This document shows, piece after piece, positions 52,071-64,000 of a DNA stretch of 64,000 nucleotides (positions within the stretch are counted from its first letter, which is position 1; every line of letters starts with the position of its first letter). Under the pieces are notes generated by a model. That model was given only the letters and a program-made list of their open reading frames with translations. It did no database searches and was not told the origin of the DNA. The stretch covers positions 694,571-758,570 of the forward strand of contig NC_014014.1 in assembly GCF_000025845.1 (NCBI RefSeq), in the 5' to 3' direction. Both the position numbers and the translations under genes were made by a program. Origin of the DNA: Mycoplasma crocodyli MP145 (GTDB taxonomy: Bacteria > Bacillota_I > Bacilli_A > Mycoplasmatales > Metamycoplasmataceae).

Positions 52071-54768
52071 TCTCCAAGAAATTTTAAGTCAATATTGAAC
52101 TCTAGGAACAAACACTAGTTTGTATTTAGAAAAAATAAAAAACTGGTTTTCAAACATTGAGTTTTTTAAAGAATTTCCACACGTATATCTTAAAGTTGAA
52201 GATCTTGGCAATGGGTATGATAAAGTTGGTTTTTTTAAAAAAGGATCAAATAAAAGATTAGACACTACACCTTTGTATAAAGGTAGTGATGTTTCCGAAT
52301 ATGCTAGAGCAACTTTTCAAAATCAATTTTTGAGATATCTAATTTATTGCAATATATTTCAAAAAAATAATGGAGAATCTAATTATTATTTCAATAAAAA
52401 ATTTGAAAATGTTAAAGATGAATATGATTACAATGAAAAAATAGTTGAATATATTTCACACAATATAAACAATAAACTAAATGAATTGCTAAAATGTCTT
52501 CGTGATGATGTTAGTTTTAAAGATGAAGATTTTTCTAAAAGCCCAACATTTTCAATTTGATATGATACTTTAAGATCTATTATTGATAGTGGATATTCAG
52601 AATTGACAAAACATATTTATGAATTAAATAACAAAACAGAAATCAAAAAAAATAAAAATCTTTATTGAACAAATAATAAATTAAAACTTGATAACAAAAT
52701 TGTATTAGAGATAGCCAAGGTTTTATCAGAATCTCTAAATCTTGAAAATAACAATTTTAGAGATATTATTTTAACTAATAAAAAATTAAAAACTATTGAT
52801 AATTTTAATGATCCATGAGTTAATAAACCAAATTATAAAGAAGGCAATTCAGATAAAGACGAATCAAAAATTATGAATTTTTTCGAGTTCTTGTCCTTAT
52901 ATAAAAACTTTTCAATTCCTATTTTTCAAAGATCATACATTTGAAAGAAAGAATATATCGAAAACTTTCTTGAGTCATTGTATGACGATATAAATGATGG
53001 AACTGAATATTCATATTTGAATAATATAATAATCAGTCAAGACGGAACGTGTTGAGATATTATAGATGGACAACAAAGAATATTTACCATGATTATGGTG
53101 TTATATTTTATATACAAATATAAAGTTAATAAAGGTGAAGAAGTTAGTTTAATGTTTATAGAGTTGTTTGAATATAAAAATCATAAAACAAATCGTTACG
53201 AATTAAATCATTATAACAACTCAATAGAAATAGAGGTTTACAATGATTTCAATTTGCTACTAAATGTTGGTAATGATAAAAGCAAGTATGATGAACTTAC
53301 AAATACAAATTTATTAAAACATATTCAAACTATTGGTAATTTTTTACTAAAAGAAGTTGAAAAAGTAGATGTTATTTTTGAAAGGATATTAACTAAAACC
53401 AACTTTACCATTACAATACTTTGTGGAAAGAAAAAAGACAAGATTTTTTCAAACTTAAATATGGTTCAAGCACAACTTGAAGCAATAGATTTATTTAAAA
53501 ATAAGGTGTATTCTTCAGCCTCTTTAATATATTCTTCTAAAGATTCAAGAAACAGAATAATGAAAAAACTTAATGATGAAGTTCTTAATAATTTCAAAAA
53601 TGAAAAAGGCGAATTGTATGACAATAAAAAATTTATTCTTTTCATTGATATATTAGCTAATAAATTACAAATAGAAACTTCCTCAAATTGCAAAACATCT
53701 AAACCTATTGATGTTGCAAAATTAAGTTTTCAAATATTGGACTATTATCTTCAAGAAAATAACGATAACATAGATCAAGTAATTGATAAACTAAAAGATG
53801 ATTCTATAGTATTTTCTTACATATATGGTTCAAAAAATATTGTTGGTTTAAGTAGTAAAATGATAAAAAATTACATGATTAGATCTCAAATTTTAACAAC
53901 AAGCACAAAAACTGTTTTTTTACCAATAATATGAGAACTTATTGATAGCTGTAATTTCATTAAAAGCGAATTATCAATAGAATCAATATATGATTTATCT
54001 AGATGACTATTTGAAATTGAAAGATTTTGAATATTTTGAACAATATCAGGATTTAGTGGTGAATCAATAGGGGAAAAATGTAAGGAAATTGCAAATAATA
54101 TTAGAACAAGTAGATTTTCAACATACAATATCGAAAATTTTAGATATGAATTAATTAATATGATACCAAGTTTAAGAAGAGATTTTAAAAAAAATAATGA
54201 GACTTTTAAAGAAGATTCTCAAATCCTATTATTCGATAACGTAAAAAGTAAAACCATTAATGCACCAAATACCAAAACTATACTTATTAGACTTAATACT
54301 TTTTTTCACAATAAGATGAAAGGTTATATAAATAAGGATACAAATAGACAGATTCTTGAAAATAATTATTTTGACCCATTTGAAAAAAACGAGTTAGAGC
54401 ATTATTTGGCTAGAAAACCAGTTAAAAACGAAGAAATAACAAACATAGAAGAATATAATGAACACGTTTCAAAAATAGGTAATTTATTCATTTTGAATAA
54501 ATTTGATAATATTAAAAAAAGCAACAAGAATATAAAACAACCTGTTTATGAAAATAGATATCAATATTTATACCATGGTTATAAAAATGAAAATCAAGAA
54601 TTTTTAATGGATTGACATAACAGTAATTTTGAAGAGAAAACTCTAAAAGATAAATATAAACAAATTATTCAAAGATCAGAACAATTGCTTACTTTAATGC
54701 ATAAATTATACTTTTATACTGACGAAGAAGTTGAAGATTTAATAAAGAAAAGTAAAAAAATCAATTAA
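52054..54768 (+). CDS. DUF262/DUF1524 (GmrSD-like) nuclease partner of the methyltransferase
   Basis: 904 residues. The first ~270 are an unrecognised domain. DUF262 begins near 286 (FSIPIFQRSYIW) with the nucleotide-binding/hydrolase-like DIIDGQQRIFTM at 335-346. The C-terminal third has an HNH-like DUF1524 pattern: ELEHYLAR (780-787) and GNLFILNKFDN (809-819), matching the family's EH..P and GNL.LL...N. GmrSD-type enzymes are modification-dependent (type IV) restriction nucleases. The ATG lies in the overlapping end of the methylase with AAGGAGG, so translation is probably coupled. Many TGA Trp codons. The pairing with a cognate methylase is unusual. Confidence 0.78.
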
Positions 54769-54817
54769 AGAAGAATATTAAATCAAAACTTTGGATCAGA
54801 TTTACCATAACATAATA

Positions 54818-54850
54818 AAAAAATCATTGGGTCAAACACAATGATTTTTT
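54818..54850. terminator. Bidirectional terminator
   Basis: AAAAAATCATTG pairs with CAATGATTTTTT around nine bases, between the nuclease gene and the convergent aminopeptidase. Confidence 0.9.
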
Positions 54851-54852
54851 TG

Positions 54853-56223
<1,371 letters not shown>

Positions 56224-56224
56224 T

Positions 56225-56590
56225 CTAACCTCTTTCAATAAATGAATTAATTGCATTTGAAGAACTTTTTCTATAAGCTTTTATTAAACCACCTGCACCT
56301 AGCAAAATACCACCAAAATATCTTATAGTCACCACTAAAACATTCGACATTTTTTTAAGCAAAATTATGTCATAAATTGCCTTTCCCGCAGTATTCTTGG
56401 GTTCTCCATCATCGTTGAAACCGGCATTGATTATTCCGTTTTCATCGATGAAATTAAAGGCATAACAAATGTGTCTTGCTTTCTTGTGTTCAAGCCATAA
56501 AGTGTCTATCACTTTTTTGATATGTTCCTTGCTTTTTATTAGATAAACAAAGGAAATAAATCTTGATTTTTTTATAATTAATTCATCCAT
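56225..56590 (-). CDS. IMPACT/YigZ-family protein, N-terminal domain only
   Basis: A 121-residue UPF0029 (IMPACT N-terminal) domain protein: KKSRFISFVYLIKS, WLEHKKARHICYAF, DDGEPKNTAGKAI and VVTIRYFGGILLGAGGLIKAY are family hallmarks. Bacterial YigZ is ~200 residues with a C-terminal DUF1949 domain; here that domain is missing. The function is unknown (translation-linked in some species). No SD; TATAAT 13 nt before ATG. First gene of a two-gene operon with pepA. Confidence 0.93.
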   Translation of the reverse strand: MDELIIKKSRFISFVYLIKSKEHIKKVIDTLWLEHKKARHICYAFNFIDENGIINAGFNDDGEPKNTAGKAIYDIILLKKMSNVLVVTIRYFGGILLGAGGLIKAYRKSSSNAINSFIERG

Positions 56591-56732
56591 ATTACAATTT
56601 AAAATTATAAAGTTTTTAAAAATAAATAATTAATAAAAAATCTTATTTTTCGTTTGAATTTAACGCATAAATTAAAGCTATTTAAAAGAGTATAATAATT
56701 AGGTATATGTTTACACAAAAAAAGGAGATAAT

Positions 56733-57398
56733 ATGAAAAATAATAAATTAATTAATTATTTTTTTCTCAATACATTATTAATAACGACTTCTTTAATGAC
56801 TTCGATGGCTTTACAAAATGAAAGCAACATTGAAAAAAATCACAAAAAATATTTATCAAATGAACTGAGTGTTGATATATCAAATATTAGAATTAAAAAA
56901 ATAAAATCGAATCATAATACATTTGAACTTATTTATAATTGTATGGGTAATGGTTTTTGCATTTATAACAATAAAAGTAAAAGATATGTAGAAACAATTT
57001 TAGACGCAAAAAACCCTTTTGTTTCAAACGAAAATTATTATTTTGGTCCTTTTGAATATTATAAAAAGATTGATTCTAAACATTTTAAGCATTTGTTATC
57101 TAACAAAATTATAACCATTAATGAAGGTTATCAATTATCAGAAAAATTAAATGAAAAAATTAATATTGTAAAAGAAAATGAATCTAGTTTTTATAATTAC
57201 ACATTATTAGATAATACTCATGGTTCAAGACCAAAAGATTATATAACCGAACAAATATCATCCTCATCTTCAAAAATAGGTGATGTAATATCTGATAAAT
57301 TTCTAGATAATAATGGTAATTTAAAAGTAGAAGGTAACAAAGGAATTATTGTCTTATGGTTACAAAGTTCTAGTAGACTTTGATATTATAGGTGGTAA
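56733..57398 (+). CDS. Secreted protein, probably a truncated peptidase remnant
   Basis: 221 residues, with an N-terminal signal peptide or membrane helix (INYFFLNTLLITTSLMTSMA). The middle (NYYFGPFEYYKK, NTFELIYN) recalls the N-terminal part of a mycoplasma 'putative cysteine peptidase' family, but no catalytic Cys-His region follows. In the +1 frame, the sequence after about 57340 reads ELLSYGYKVLVDFDIIGGNTW, resembling a peptidase C-terminal segment. A deletion with frameshift may have removed the centre. This rests on memory of the family and is uncertain. RBS AAGGAG. Confidence 0.5.
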
Positions 57399-57401
57399 TA
57401 C

Positions 57402-58286
57402 ATGATTAAACTTCTACAAAAAAATAAAAAAATAATTAATATTTTTACACTTGTTTTGCTAATTGTTGGAATTATTGTTTTTTTCGGAAGTAGAAACTTC
57501 TATAATTCAAATTTATATCAAGATCCAATAACCAATAAACTTTTGCACAGATCATACTATTCTGAATATTTTGAAATAAAGAAAAATAGTATTGAAATAT
57601 TTTTGATTTCATCACTAATCATATCTACAGCAATAATTTTGTTTACTATTTTTAGTAAATGAAAAATAGTAAACATCGCTTTATTAGGTATCACAATAAT
57701 TATTAATTTAATATGAATATTTCTTACAATTATTTGAACAAGTGGTCCTAGTTTTTATGTACATGTAGTAATAATAGTAACTTTTATATTTTTAAATATT
57801 TATTTAATAATATGAGAATTGCTAAGAGGAACGCAACGTGAAGACCACATTATATATGTAAACAAAATAACTAATTTAATAATTTATTTTGTTTTTGGTT
57901 ATTTATTTTATGTAATAGTTAATAACGATATATATTTAGTTTCATACAAAAACTTAAAAGAATCAAGTGATGATGTATTCAAGCCATTGTTTAACTCTCA
58001 AAACAGTGGAAGATATAATTTTATATCTACTCTTATAATTTTTATGTTATTTGTTCCTATTTCCCTTTTGTATAGTCAAATAACAAAATCAGAAAATATT
58101 AAAAAAGCAATCTCCTTTATTACATTTGGTGTGGTTAGTTTTATTTTATTGTTAATAGTTTTATCATTAATAAAACAACCTTATACCTTTGAATTGACTG
58201 TAATAATTAATTCAATAATTATTATTTGATTTTTATTACTTATAAATTTATATCAATTCACGATGCTTAGAAAAGACACAAATTAA
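57402..58286 (+). CDS. Multi-pass membrane protein, unknown
   Basis: A 294-residue protein with about seven hydrophobic segments, e.g. IINIFTLVLLIVGIIVFFG, IFLISSLIISTAIILFTIF, IIYFVFGYLFYVIVN and ISFITFGVVSFILLLIVLSL. An extracellular-looking loop follows the first segment. AGGTGG six bases before ATG supports the start, and it lies 3 nt after the preceding gene, probably an operon. Low-complexity I/L/F content limits recognition. Several TGA Trp codons. Confidence 0.7.
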
Positions 58287-58287
58287 A

Positions 58288-58345
58288 GAATCAAACACAA
58301 TAGAAAAGAACTTAATTTTAAATGCTTTTCTATTGTGTTTGATTC
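58288..58345. terminator. Very long (21-bp) perfect stem-loop
   Basis: A perfect 21-bp inverted repeat (58288-58308 with 58325-58345) with a 16-nt loop, 1 nt past the membrane gene stop. It acts as a strong hairpin for transcript end or stability. A T run is weak (CAATTTT). Confidence 0.7.
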
Positions 58346-58402
58346 AATTTTAAATATTTAAGTAATATTTATATTTTAAATTCAATAATTTATAATTAAG
58401 CT

Positions 58403-60376
58403 ATGTCAATATATCAATTAAGAGCGAATTATAAACCAAGTGGAGATCAACCAAGAGCAATTCAAGAACTAAGTGAAGGAGTAGCCGAAGGACTGAAGCA
58501 CCAAGTTTTAGAAGGGGTTACCGGTTCAGGAAAAACATTTACAATAGCAAATGTTATCCAAAATTTCGACCGTCCTGTTCTAGTTTTATCACACAACAAA
58601 ACACTTGCAAGTCAGTTATATAGTGAACTAAAATCGTTTTTTCCACATAATGCTGTGGAATATTTTGTTAGTTATTTTGATTATTATAGACCGGAAGCTT
58701 ATATACCTACATCAGATACATATATTGAAAAAACATCAAAAACAAACCAAGATATAGAACTACTTAGAATGTCAACCATTAATTCTCTTTTAAGAAGAAG
58801 GGATACTATTGTAGTTGCTTCAGTAAGTTCAATATATGGAGCACTTAATCCTCAAGAATATCAAAAAGGAATTTTCGAAATTTTTAAAGGAATGGATTTT
58901 AATTTTAAAGAGTTTTTAAGAACTCTTATAAAAATAAAATATGATAGAAATGATATAGATAACCCGCCTGCAACTTTTGCTGTAAGAGGGGATACGGTTT
59001 TTATTTCACCAGCTGATAGTGATGAGTTTTTATTAAGAATTGATTTTTTTGGCGATACTATTGAGGCAATTTATAAAGTTGATAAAGTTACTAAAAACAT
59101 AATAAAAGAGTTTAAAGTTTATGCTATTTATCCAGGTGAAGCTTATACTGTTGAAAATAGTATTTTTGACAAAATTCTTCCTATGATACAAGAAGAATTA
59201 AATCAAAGAATTAAATATTTTAATGAAAATAATAAACTACTTGAAGCACAAAGAATAAGTGAACGCGTTAAAAACGATATGGATGAAATGGCTGAATATG
59301 GTTTTTGCGGTGGAATAGAAAATTACACAATGTACCTTGATGGTAGAGATTTTAATCAAAGACCATTTACTTTATTTGACTATTTACCAAACGATACGAT
59401 AATTTTTCTTGATGAATCACACATGATGATTCCTCAACTACATGGAATGTATAAAGGAGATCGAGCAAGAAAAGAAACTTTAGTTAATTATGGTTTTAGA
59501 CTACCTAGCGCTCTAGAAAATAGACCTCTTAAATTCCATGAATTTGAACAAGCATTTGATTTTCAAAAAATTTATATATCTGCCACACCTAATGAATATG
59601 AAATCGATCAATCACAAGGACTTGTCACAAAACTTTATGTAAGACCAACTGGTTTATTAGATCCGATTTTAGAAATGAGACCAACCAAGAATCAAATTGA
59701 AGATATTTTTGATGAGATAAAAATTCAAAATGATAAAAATCAAAGAACAATTGTTTTAACAACTACAAAAAGAAGCGCTGAAGAATTATCTTCTTATATG
59801 CAAAAAAGAAATATTAAATCTGCATATATTCATTCTGAATACGACACATTCAAACGTAATGAAATACTTAGAAAATTAAGAAAAGGGATTTATGATGTTG
59901 TTATCGGAATAAACTTATTAAGGGAAGGAATTGACTTACCAGAAGTTTCTCTTGTTGTTGTTTTAGATGCTGATAAGGAAGGATTTATGAGAAATAGATC
60001 AAGTCTTATCCAGATTGCTGGACGTGCAGCCAGAAACAAAGATGGTAGAGTTATTTTTTATGCGGATGTTGAAACAAAAAGTTTAAAAGCAACTTTTGAA
60101 GACAACAAAGAAAAACGAGAATTACAAATTGCATATAACAAAAAACACAATATTACACCACAAACAATATATAAAGAAATAGCAGAACCTATTCAAGGAC
60201 ACGATATCGACAACGCGCTTGAAGCAGTATTGGCAAAAGATAAAAAAATTACCAAACAAGATAAAGAAGAACTGATCAAAAAAATCAAGGTTCAAATGAA
60301 ACAAGCGGCCAAAGATCTTGATTATGAAAGAGCAATTGAACTTAGAGATTTAATAATTGAAATAGAAAAAAGTTAA
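58403..60376 (+). CDS. uvrB: UvrABC excinuclease subunit B
   Basis: A 657-residue nucleotide-excision-repair helicase-like subunit. Walker A GVTGSGKT is at 38-45. SYFDYYRPEAYIP is the damage-probing beta-hairpin. DESH, SATPNEYE and IGINLLREGIDLPEVSLV are helicase motifs. The C-terminal UVR domain (QAAKDLDYERAIELRD) contacts UvrC/UvrA. No TGA codon at all. No SD; TATAAT ends 6 nt before ATG. Followed by an unknown gene and uvrA. Confidence 0.98.
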   Translation: MSIYQLRANYKPSGDQPRAIQELSEGVAEGLKHQVLEGVTGSGKTFTIANVIQNFDRPVLVLSHNKTLASQLYSELKSFFPHNAVEYFVSYFDYYRPEAYIPTSDTYIEKTSKTNQDIELLRMSTINSLLRRRDTIVVASVSSIYGALNPQEYQKGIFEIFKGMDFNFKEFLRTLIKIKYDRNDIDNPPATFAVRGDTVFISPADSDEFLLRIDFFGDTIEAIYKVDKVTKNIIKEFKVYAIYPGEAYTVENSIFDKILPMIQEELNQRIKYFNENNKLLEAQRISERVKNDMDEMAEYGFCGGIENYTMYLDGRDFNQRPFTLFDYLPNDTIIFLDESHMMIPQLHGMYKGDRARKETLVNYGFRLPSALENRPLKFHEFEQAFDFQKIYISATPNEYEIDQSQGLVTKLYVRPTGLLDPILEMRPTKNQIEDIFDEIKIQNDKNQRTIVLTTTKRSAEELSSYMQKRNIKSAYIHSEYDTFKRNEILRKLRKGIYDVVIGINLLREGIDLPEVSLVVVLDADKEGFMRNRSSLIQIAGRAARNKDGRVIFYADVETKSLKATFEDNKEKRELQIAYNKKHNITPQTIYKEIAEPIQGHDIDNALEAVLAKDKKITKQDKEELIKKIKVQMKQAAKDLDYERAIELRDLIIEIEKS

Positions 60377-60399
60377 AAAATGCTTTTTTTCTATTTTTT
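60361..60399 (+). terminator. Probable terminator after uvrB
   Basis: AATAGAAAAAAG pairs with CTTTTTTTCTATT (one bulge) then more T. It overlaps the stop codon. Confidence 0.6.
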
Positions 60400-60449
60400 T
60401 CTTAACATTTTATACTTTTTGTTAGAATTATACTAAAAGGGAGGTGAAA

Positions 60450-60965
60450 ATGTACTACACATTAAGCGAAATTAAAGAAAATAAGGATATTATCAATGAT
60501 TTAACACTTGATATTTATGATATATTTGCTGATTTAAAAAAAATGTTAAGTTTTTTTAAATATGAAGAAGGTGCTTTAGAAGAAGAAATAAAAAACTTTA
60601 AACTCGACAATAACTCAAGCATGGTTAGGGAAAATTTAGAAAGGTTTTCAGTTCTTTTATCATATTTATTATTTAAATATGGCAAGACAAATAAAACTTT
60701 TTCACAAGAATTAAATAAATATGTAGAATTAGTAAAAAGTACTACTAATTTAAAAGAATTTTATGAAGAAGTTTATTTACAATATGGAGCAAGAGATGTA
60801 ATGAAATTAATGTCTCAAATATTTAACTTATTTAAGTTAGATGGAACTTCAAAAGATCTTTTAGTGTTACTTGAGTTTAATTTATTTGATGATCAAATAA
60901 TTAAAAAATTAGATAATACAACTTTTCAATTTCATCCATTTAATGGATGTGATGCTCCGTTGTAA
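60450..60965 (+). CDS. Conserved-looking protein between uvrB and uvrA, unknown
   Basis: A 171-residue acidic, alpha-helical soluble protein (MYYTLSEIKENKDIIND; FSVLLSYLLFKYGKTN; a C-terminal FQFHPFNGCDAPL). The start is ATG at 60450 with GGGAGG just upstream; a GTG two codons earlier lies inside that site. Its stop is 10 nt from uvrA, so the pair is co-transcribed. No family recognised; a repair link is inferred from position only. Confidence 0.7.
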   Translation: MYYTLSEIKENKDIINDLTLDIYDIFADLKKMLSFFKYEEGALEEEIKNFKLDNNSSMVRENLERFSVLLSYLLFKYGKTNKTFSQELNKYVELVKSTTNLKEFYEEVYLQYGARDVMKLMSQIFNLFKLDGTSKDLLVLLEFNLFDDQIIKKLDNTTFQFHPFNGCDAPL

Positions 60966-60975
60966 GAGGTAAAAA

Positions 60976-63831
60976 ATGGAAAAAGATCTACAAAATAAAT
61001 TAATTGTAAAAGGTGCTAGAGAAAATAATTTAAAAGACGTTTCACTCACTATACCTAAAAATAAGTTAGTTGTTTTTACAGGATTAAGTGGCTCGGGAAA
61101 GTCATCTTTAGCATTTAATACGATTTATGAAGAAGGTAGAAGAAGATATGTAGACAGCTTAAGTTCATATGCCAGAATGTTTTTAGGTGGAACTTCTAAA
61201 CCTGATGTAGATAGTATAGAAGGATTATCTCCTGCTATATCAATTGAGCAAAAGACAGTTCATAATAATCCACGTTCAACCGTTGGAACAGTTACTGAAA
61301 TATATGATTATTTTAGACTTTTATTTGCAAGAATTGGTAAGCCTTTTTGCCCTAAACATAACATACAAGTATCTGGTCAAACAACAAAAGATATTATTGA
61401 TTCTATTTATCAAAATAAGCCAAATTCAAAACTTATTTTATATGCACCATTAGTTGATGGAGAAAAAGGAACACATCAAAATTTACTTTCAAAATTAAAA
61501 CAAGAAGGTTATATAAGGGTAAAAATTGATGACAAAATATATACTTTAGATGATCAAATTGATCTTGATAAAAATCAACGTCACAGTATTGATTTAATGA
61601 TTATAAGAGCAGCATTAACAGAAGAAAAATATTCAGAAATTGCTGAAGCTGTTGATATATGTATTGAAAAATCTGGTGGTAATGTTAAAGTTGAAAACAT
61701 TGATACTAATGAAATAAAAATGTATTCAAAAAACTATAGTTGCATATATAAAGATTTTGAAATGCCTAAAATTGAAACTAAGCTTTTTTCATTTAACTCT
61801 CCTTATGGGATGTGCGAAAATTGCAAAGGTCTTGGTGTAGAATTTAAACCTGATTTTAACACATTAGTTCCTAATAAACAATTAAGTATTAAAGAAGGTG
61901 CAATAATTTATTTTAAAAATATGATTAATACATTAAATATAGAATGGCAAGAATTTGAATTATTACTTAATAAATTTAGCATTCCTATTGATGTTCCAAT
62001 TAATGAATTGACTAAATCGCAAATCGACATTTTAAAACACGGTTCAGAAGAAGAAATAGATTTTGCAATTAAAACTTCAAGTGGTAATACATTAAGAAGA
62101 ACAAAAAAATTAGATGGAATTCTAACAAAAATTGAAAGACAATATTACGATACAAGTAGTGAAAGAGTAAGAGATTATATTAAACAATACATGGGGACTT
62201 TTGATTGTTCAGTGTGCAAGGGTTCAAGATTAAATAAATATGCTTTAGCTGTTAAAATAGATGAAAAGAATATTTTTGATTTTTCTAATTTATCAGTTTC
62301 TGATGCACTTTTAATATTAGAAAAATCAAAATTAAGTGAACAAGAAAAGAATATATCTCACTTGATAATAGATGAATTAGTAAATAGATTAAACTTTTTA
62401 AAAAATGTTGGATTAGAATATTTAACACTATCAAGAAATGCTGAAACACTTTCCGGAGGTGAAGCACAAAGAATAAGATTAGCTACTCAAATTGGTTCAA
62501 AACTAACTGGAGTTCTTTATGTTTTGGACGAACCTTCAATAGGGTTACACCAAAAAGATAACTTAAAATTAATTGACACATTAAGAAAAATGGTTGATTT
62601 AGGAAATACACTAATTGTTGTTGAGCATGATGAAGAAACAATTTTTTCAGCAGATCATATAGTTGATATCGGACCTGAAGCAGGACTTCATGGAGGTCAA
62701 ATTATTGCTCAAGGAACAGTGGATGATATTTGTAAAAGTTCTGAATCAATAACAGGAAAATATTTATCTAAAGAATGAGAAATTCCAATTCCTTCATTTA
62801 GAAGAAGTGGAAATGGAAAAAAATTAATCATTAAAGGTGCACGTGAAAATAATTTAAAAGATATTGATGTAACTATTCCTCTCGGGAAACTAGTTGGTGT
62901 AACTGGAGTTAGCGGTTCAGGAAAATCAACTTTAGTAAATACTATTTTAGTAAATGAATTAAACGGTTCTGAAAATAATCCATTTAGCATTTCGTTTAAA
63001 TCAAGTGTTAAAAAAGCTGATTATGATTCTGTTTCAGGTCTTTTTGATGTAGATAAAGTTATTCAAATTAACCAAAGCCCAATAGGGAGAACACCTCGTT
63101 CTAATCCGGCTACGTATACGGGAGTTTTTGATGAAATAAGAGATATTTTTGCAGCCGCAAACGAATCAAGAACAAGAGGATATTCGAAAGGAAGATTTAG
63201 TTTCAATGTTCCTGGTGGACGCTGCGAAAAATGTCAGGGTGATGGTCTTATAAAAATTGAAATGCACTTCTTACCAGACGTTTATATTAATTGTGATCAA
63301 TGTGATGGAAAGCGCTATAATAGGGAAACATTAGAAATTAAGTATCATAACAAAAACATTTATGATGTACTTAATTTATCTGTTGAAGAAGCACTTGATG
63401 TTTTTAAAAACAAAGCTAAAATAATGGTTAAATTACAAACACTTTTCGATGTTGGTTTAGGTTATATTAAACTAGGTCAGAATTCCACAACATTATCAGG
63501 TGGTGAAGCACAAAGAGTTAAATTAGCTGCACACCTACAAAAGAAACCAACAGGAAAAACACTGTTTGTTTTAGATGAGCCAACAACAGGTTTACACACT
63601 CATGATGTTAAAAAATTAATCAAAATTCTTAATAGAATTGTTGATAATGGAGATAGTGTATTAGTAATAGAACATAATCTCGATATTATAAAATGCTGTG
63701 ATCACATTATTGATTTAGGACCTGATGGTGGAATCAATGGAGGAAGAGTTGTAGCTTCTGGAACACCTGAACAAGTAGCTCAAAATCCAAACAGTTATAC
63801 AGGTCAATTTTTGGCAAAAATATTACCTTAA
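60976..63831 (+). CDS. uvrA: UvrABC excinuclease subunit A
   Basis: A 951-residue tandem ABC ATPase that finds DNA damage and loads UvrB. The first Walker [10 protein letters not shown] is at 36-44 and the second (GVSGSGKST) near 650. ABC signatures are [12 protein letters not shown] and [12 protein letters not shown]. Zinc-finger CxxC pairs are [14 protein letters not shown] and [18 protein letters not shown]. Two insertion domains are present. AGAGG upstream. One TGA Trp at KEWEIP splits the standard-code frame at 62776. Confidence 0.98.
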
Positions 63832-63880
63832 ATATTTAAATAATAAAGTAAAATAATTATTATAAATATTGAGGTAAGAA

Positions 63881-64000
63881 ATGATTAAAAAAGCCATAAG
63901 TATAAAATTAATTATTGAAAGATTCGGTCTTGAAATAGCTAATCCAGAATGTGATCCAAATTATTTAGATGTGCTTTCACCAGCTATTAAAAGGGTGGGT
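63881..64000 (+). CDS. hprK: HPr kinase/phosphorylase, N-terminal fragment (continues beyond the window)
   Basis: 40 codons before the window end: MIKKAISIKLIIERFGLEI and the SPAIKRVG segment match the N-terminus of HprK, which phosphorylates HPr on Ser46. GAGG upstream fixes the ATG. hprK after uvrA is a Firmicutes arrangement. The catalytic domain is outside the window. Confidence 0.75.
   Translation, partial: MIKKAISIKLIIERFGLEIANPECDPNYLDVLSPAIKRVG

Overview
The window is a very A+T-rich Mollicutes (mycoplasma) chromosome segment. UGA is read as tryptophan: nearly every gene becomes a full-length, family-consistent protein only when in-frame TGA codons are read through. There are many lipoproteins and no cell-wall genes. 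A complete arginine deiminase operon lies beside fructose-bisphosphate aldolase and an alcohol dehydrogenase. This suits an arginine-using mycoplasma, perhaps of the hominis (Metamycoplasma) group; the genus call is an inference.

Layout. 0-11 kb (mostly minus): zinc alcohol dehydrogenase, a divergent DprA, rplU-rpmA behind an L21-type leader, a small bacteriocin-like peptide, YitT, msrA, then cysS-rlmB-sigma-like-rnj-rplK-rplA. The last run preserves the Bacillus cysS...sigH...rplK-rplA order. 11-16 kb: an APC permease, RNA polymerase delta, fba, a thermonuclease lipoprotein, a Bax-inhibitor-like membrane protein and five tRNA genes. 16-22 kb: two tandem DUF31 lipoprotein proteases, a small membrane protein and an RsuA-type pseudouridine synthase. 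22-34 kb: pepF-oppA-oppB-oppC-oppD-oppF plus a small membrane gene, headed by a lysine riboswitch and an intrinsic terminator. 34-42 kb: tRNA-Arg(ACG), argS, a lipoprotein, the arcA-argF-arcC-permease operon and tRNA-Arg(CCT). 42-47 kb: M42 peptidase, a convergent restriction-modification pair, a split ChrA transporter, recU and HU. 47-55 kb: parC, an RlmD-like methyltransferase, then an (AG)10-controlled cytosine methyltransferase overlapping a large DUF262/DUF1524-type nuclease. 55-64 kb: leucyl aminopeptidase, an IMPACT protein, a possible peptidase remnant, a membrane protein and uvrB-orf-uvrA-hprK (partial).

How it fits together. Much of the window concerns living on host peptides and arginine: Opp import, PepF, M42 and M17 peptidases, the arginine deiminase pathway with its permease, and two tRNA-Arg genes plus argS. 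Three regulatory signals stand out. First, a lysine-class riboswitch sits in front of the whole peptide-import operon. Second, a shared palindrome (TGGAA-N4-TTCCA) lies 27-28 nt upstream of the -10 boxes of both adh and arcA. Third, several genes carry a -10 box only 6-7 nt before the ATG, which predicts leaderless mRNAs. The best candidate for an undescribed system is the phase-variable methyltransferase/DUF262 nuclease pair at 51.2-54.8 kb, which the sequence shows in the frame-off state.
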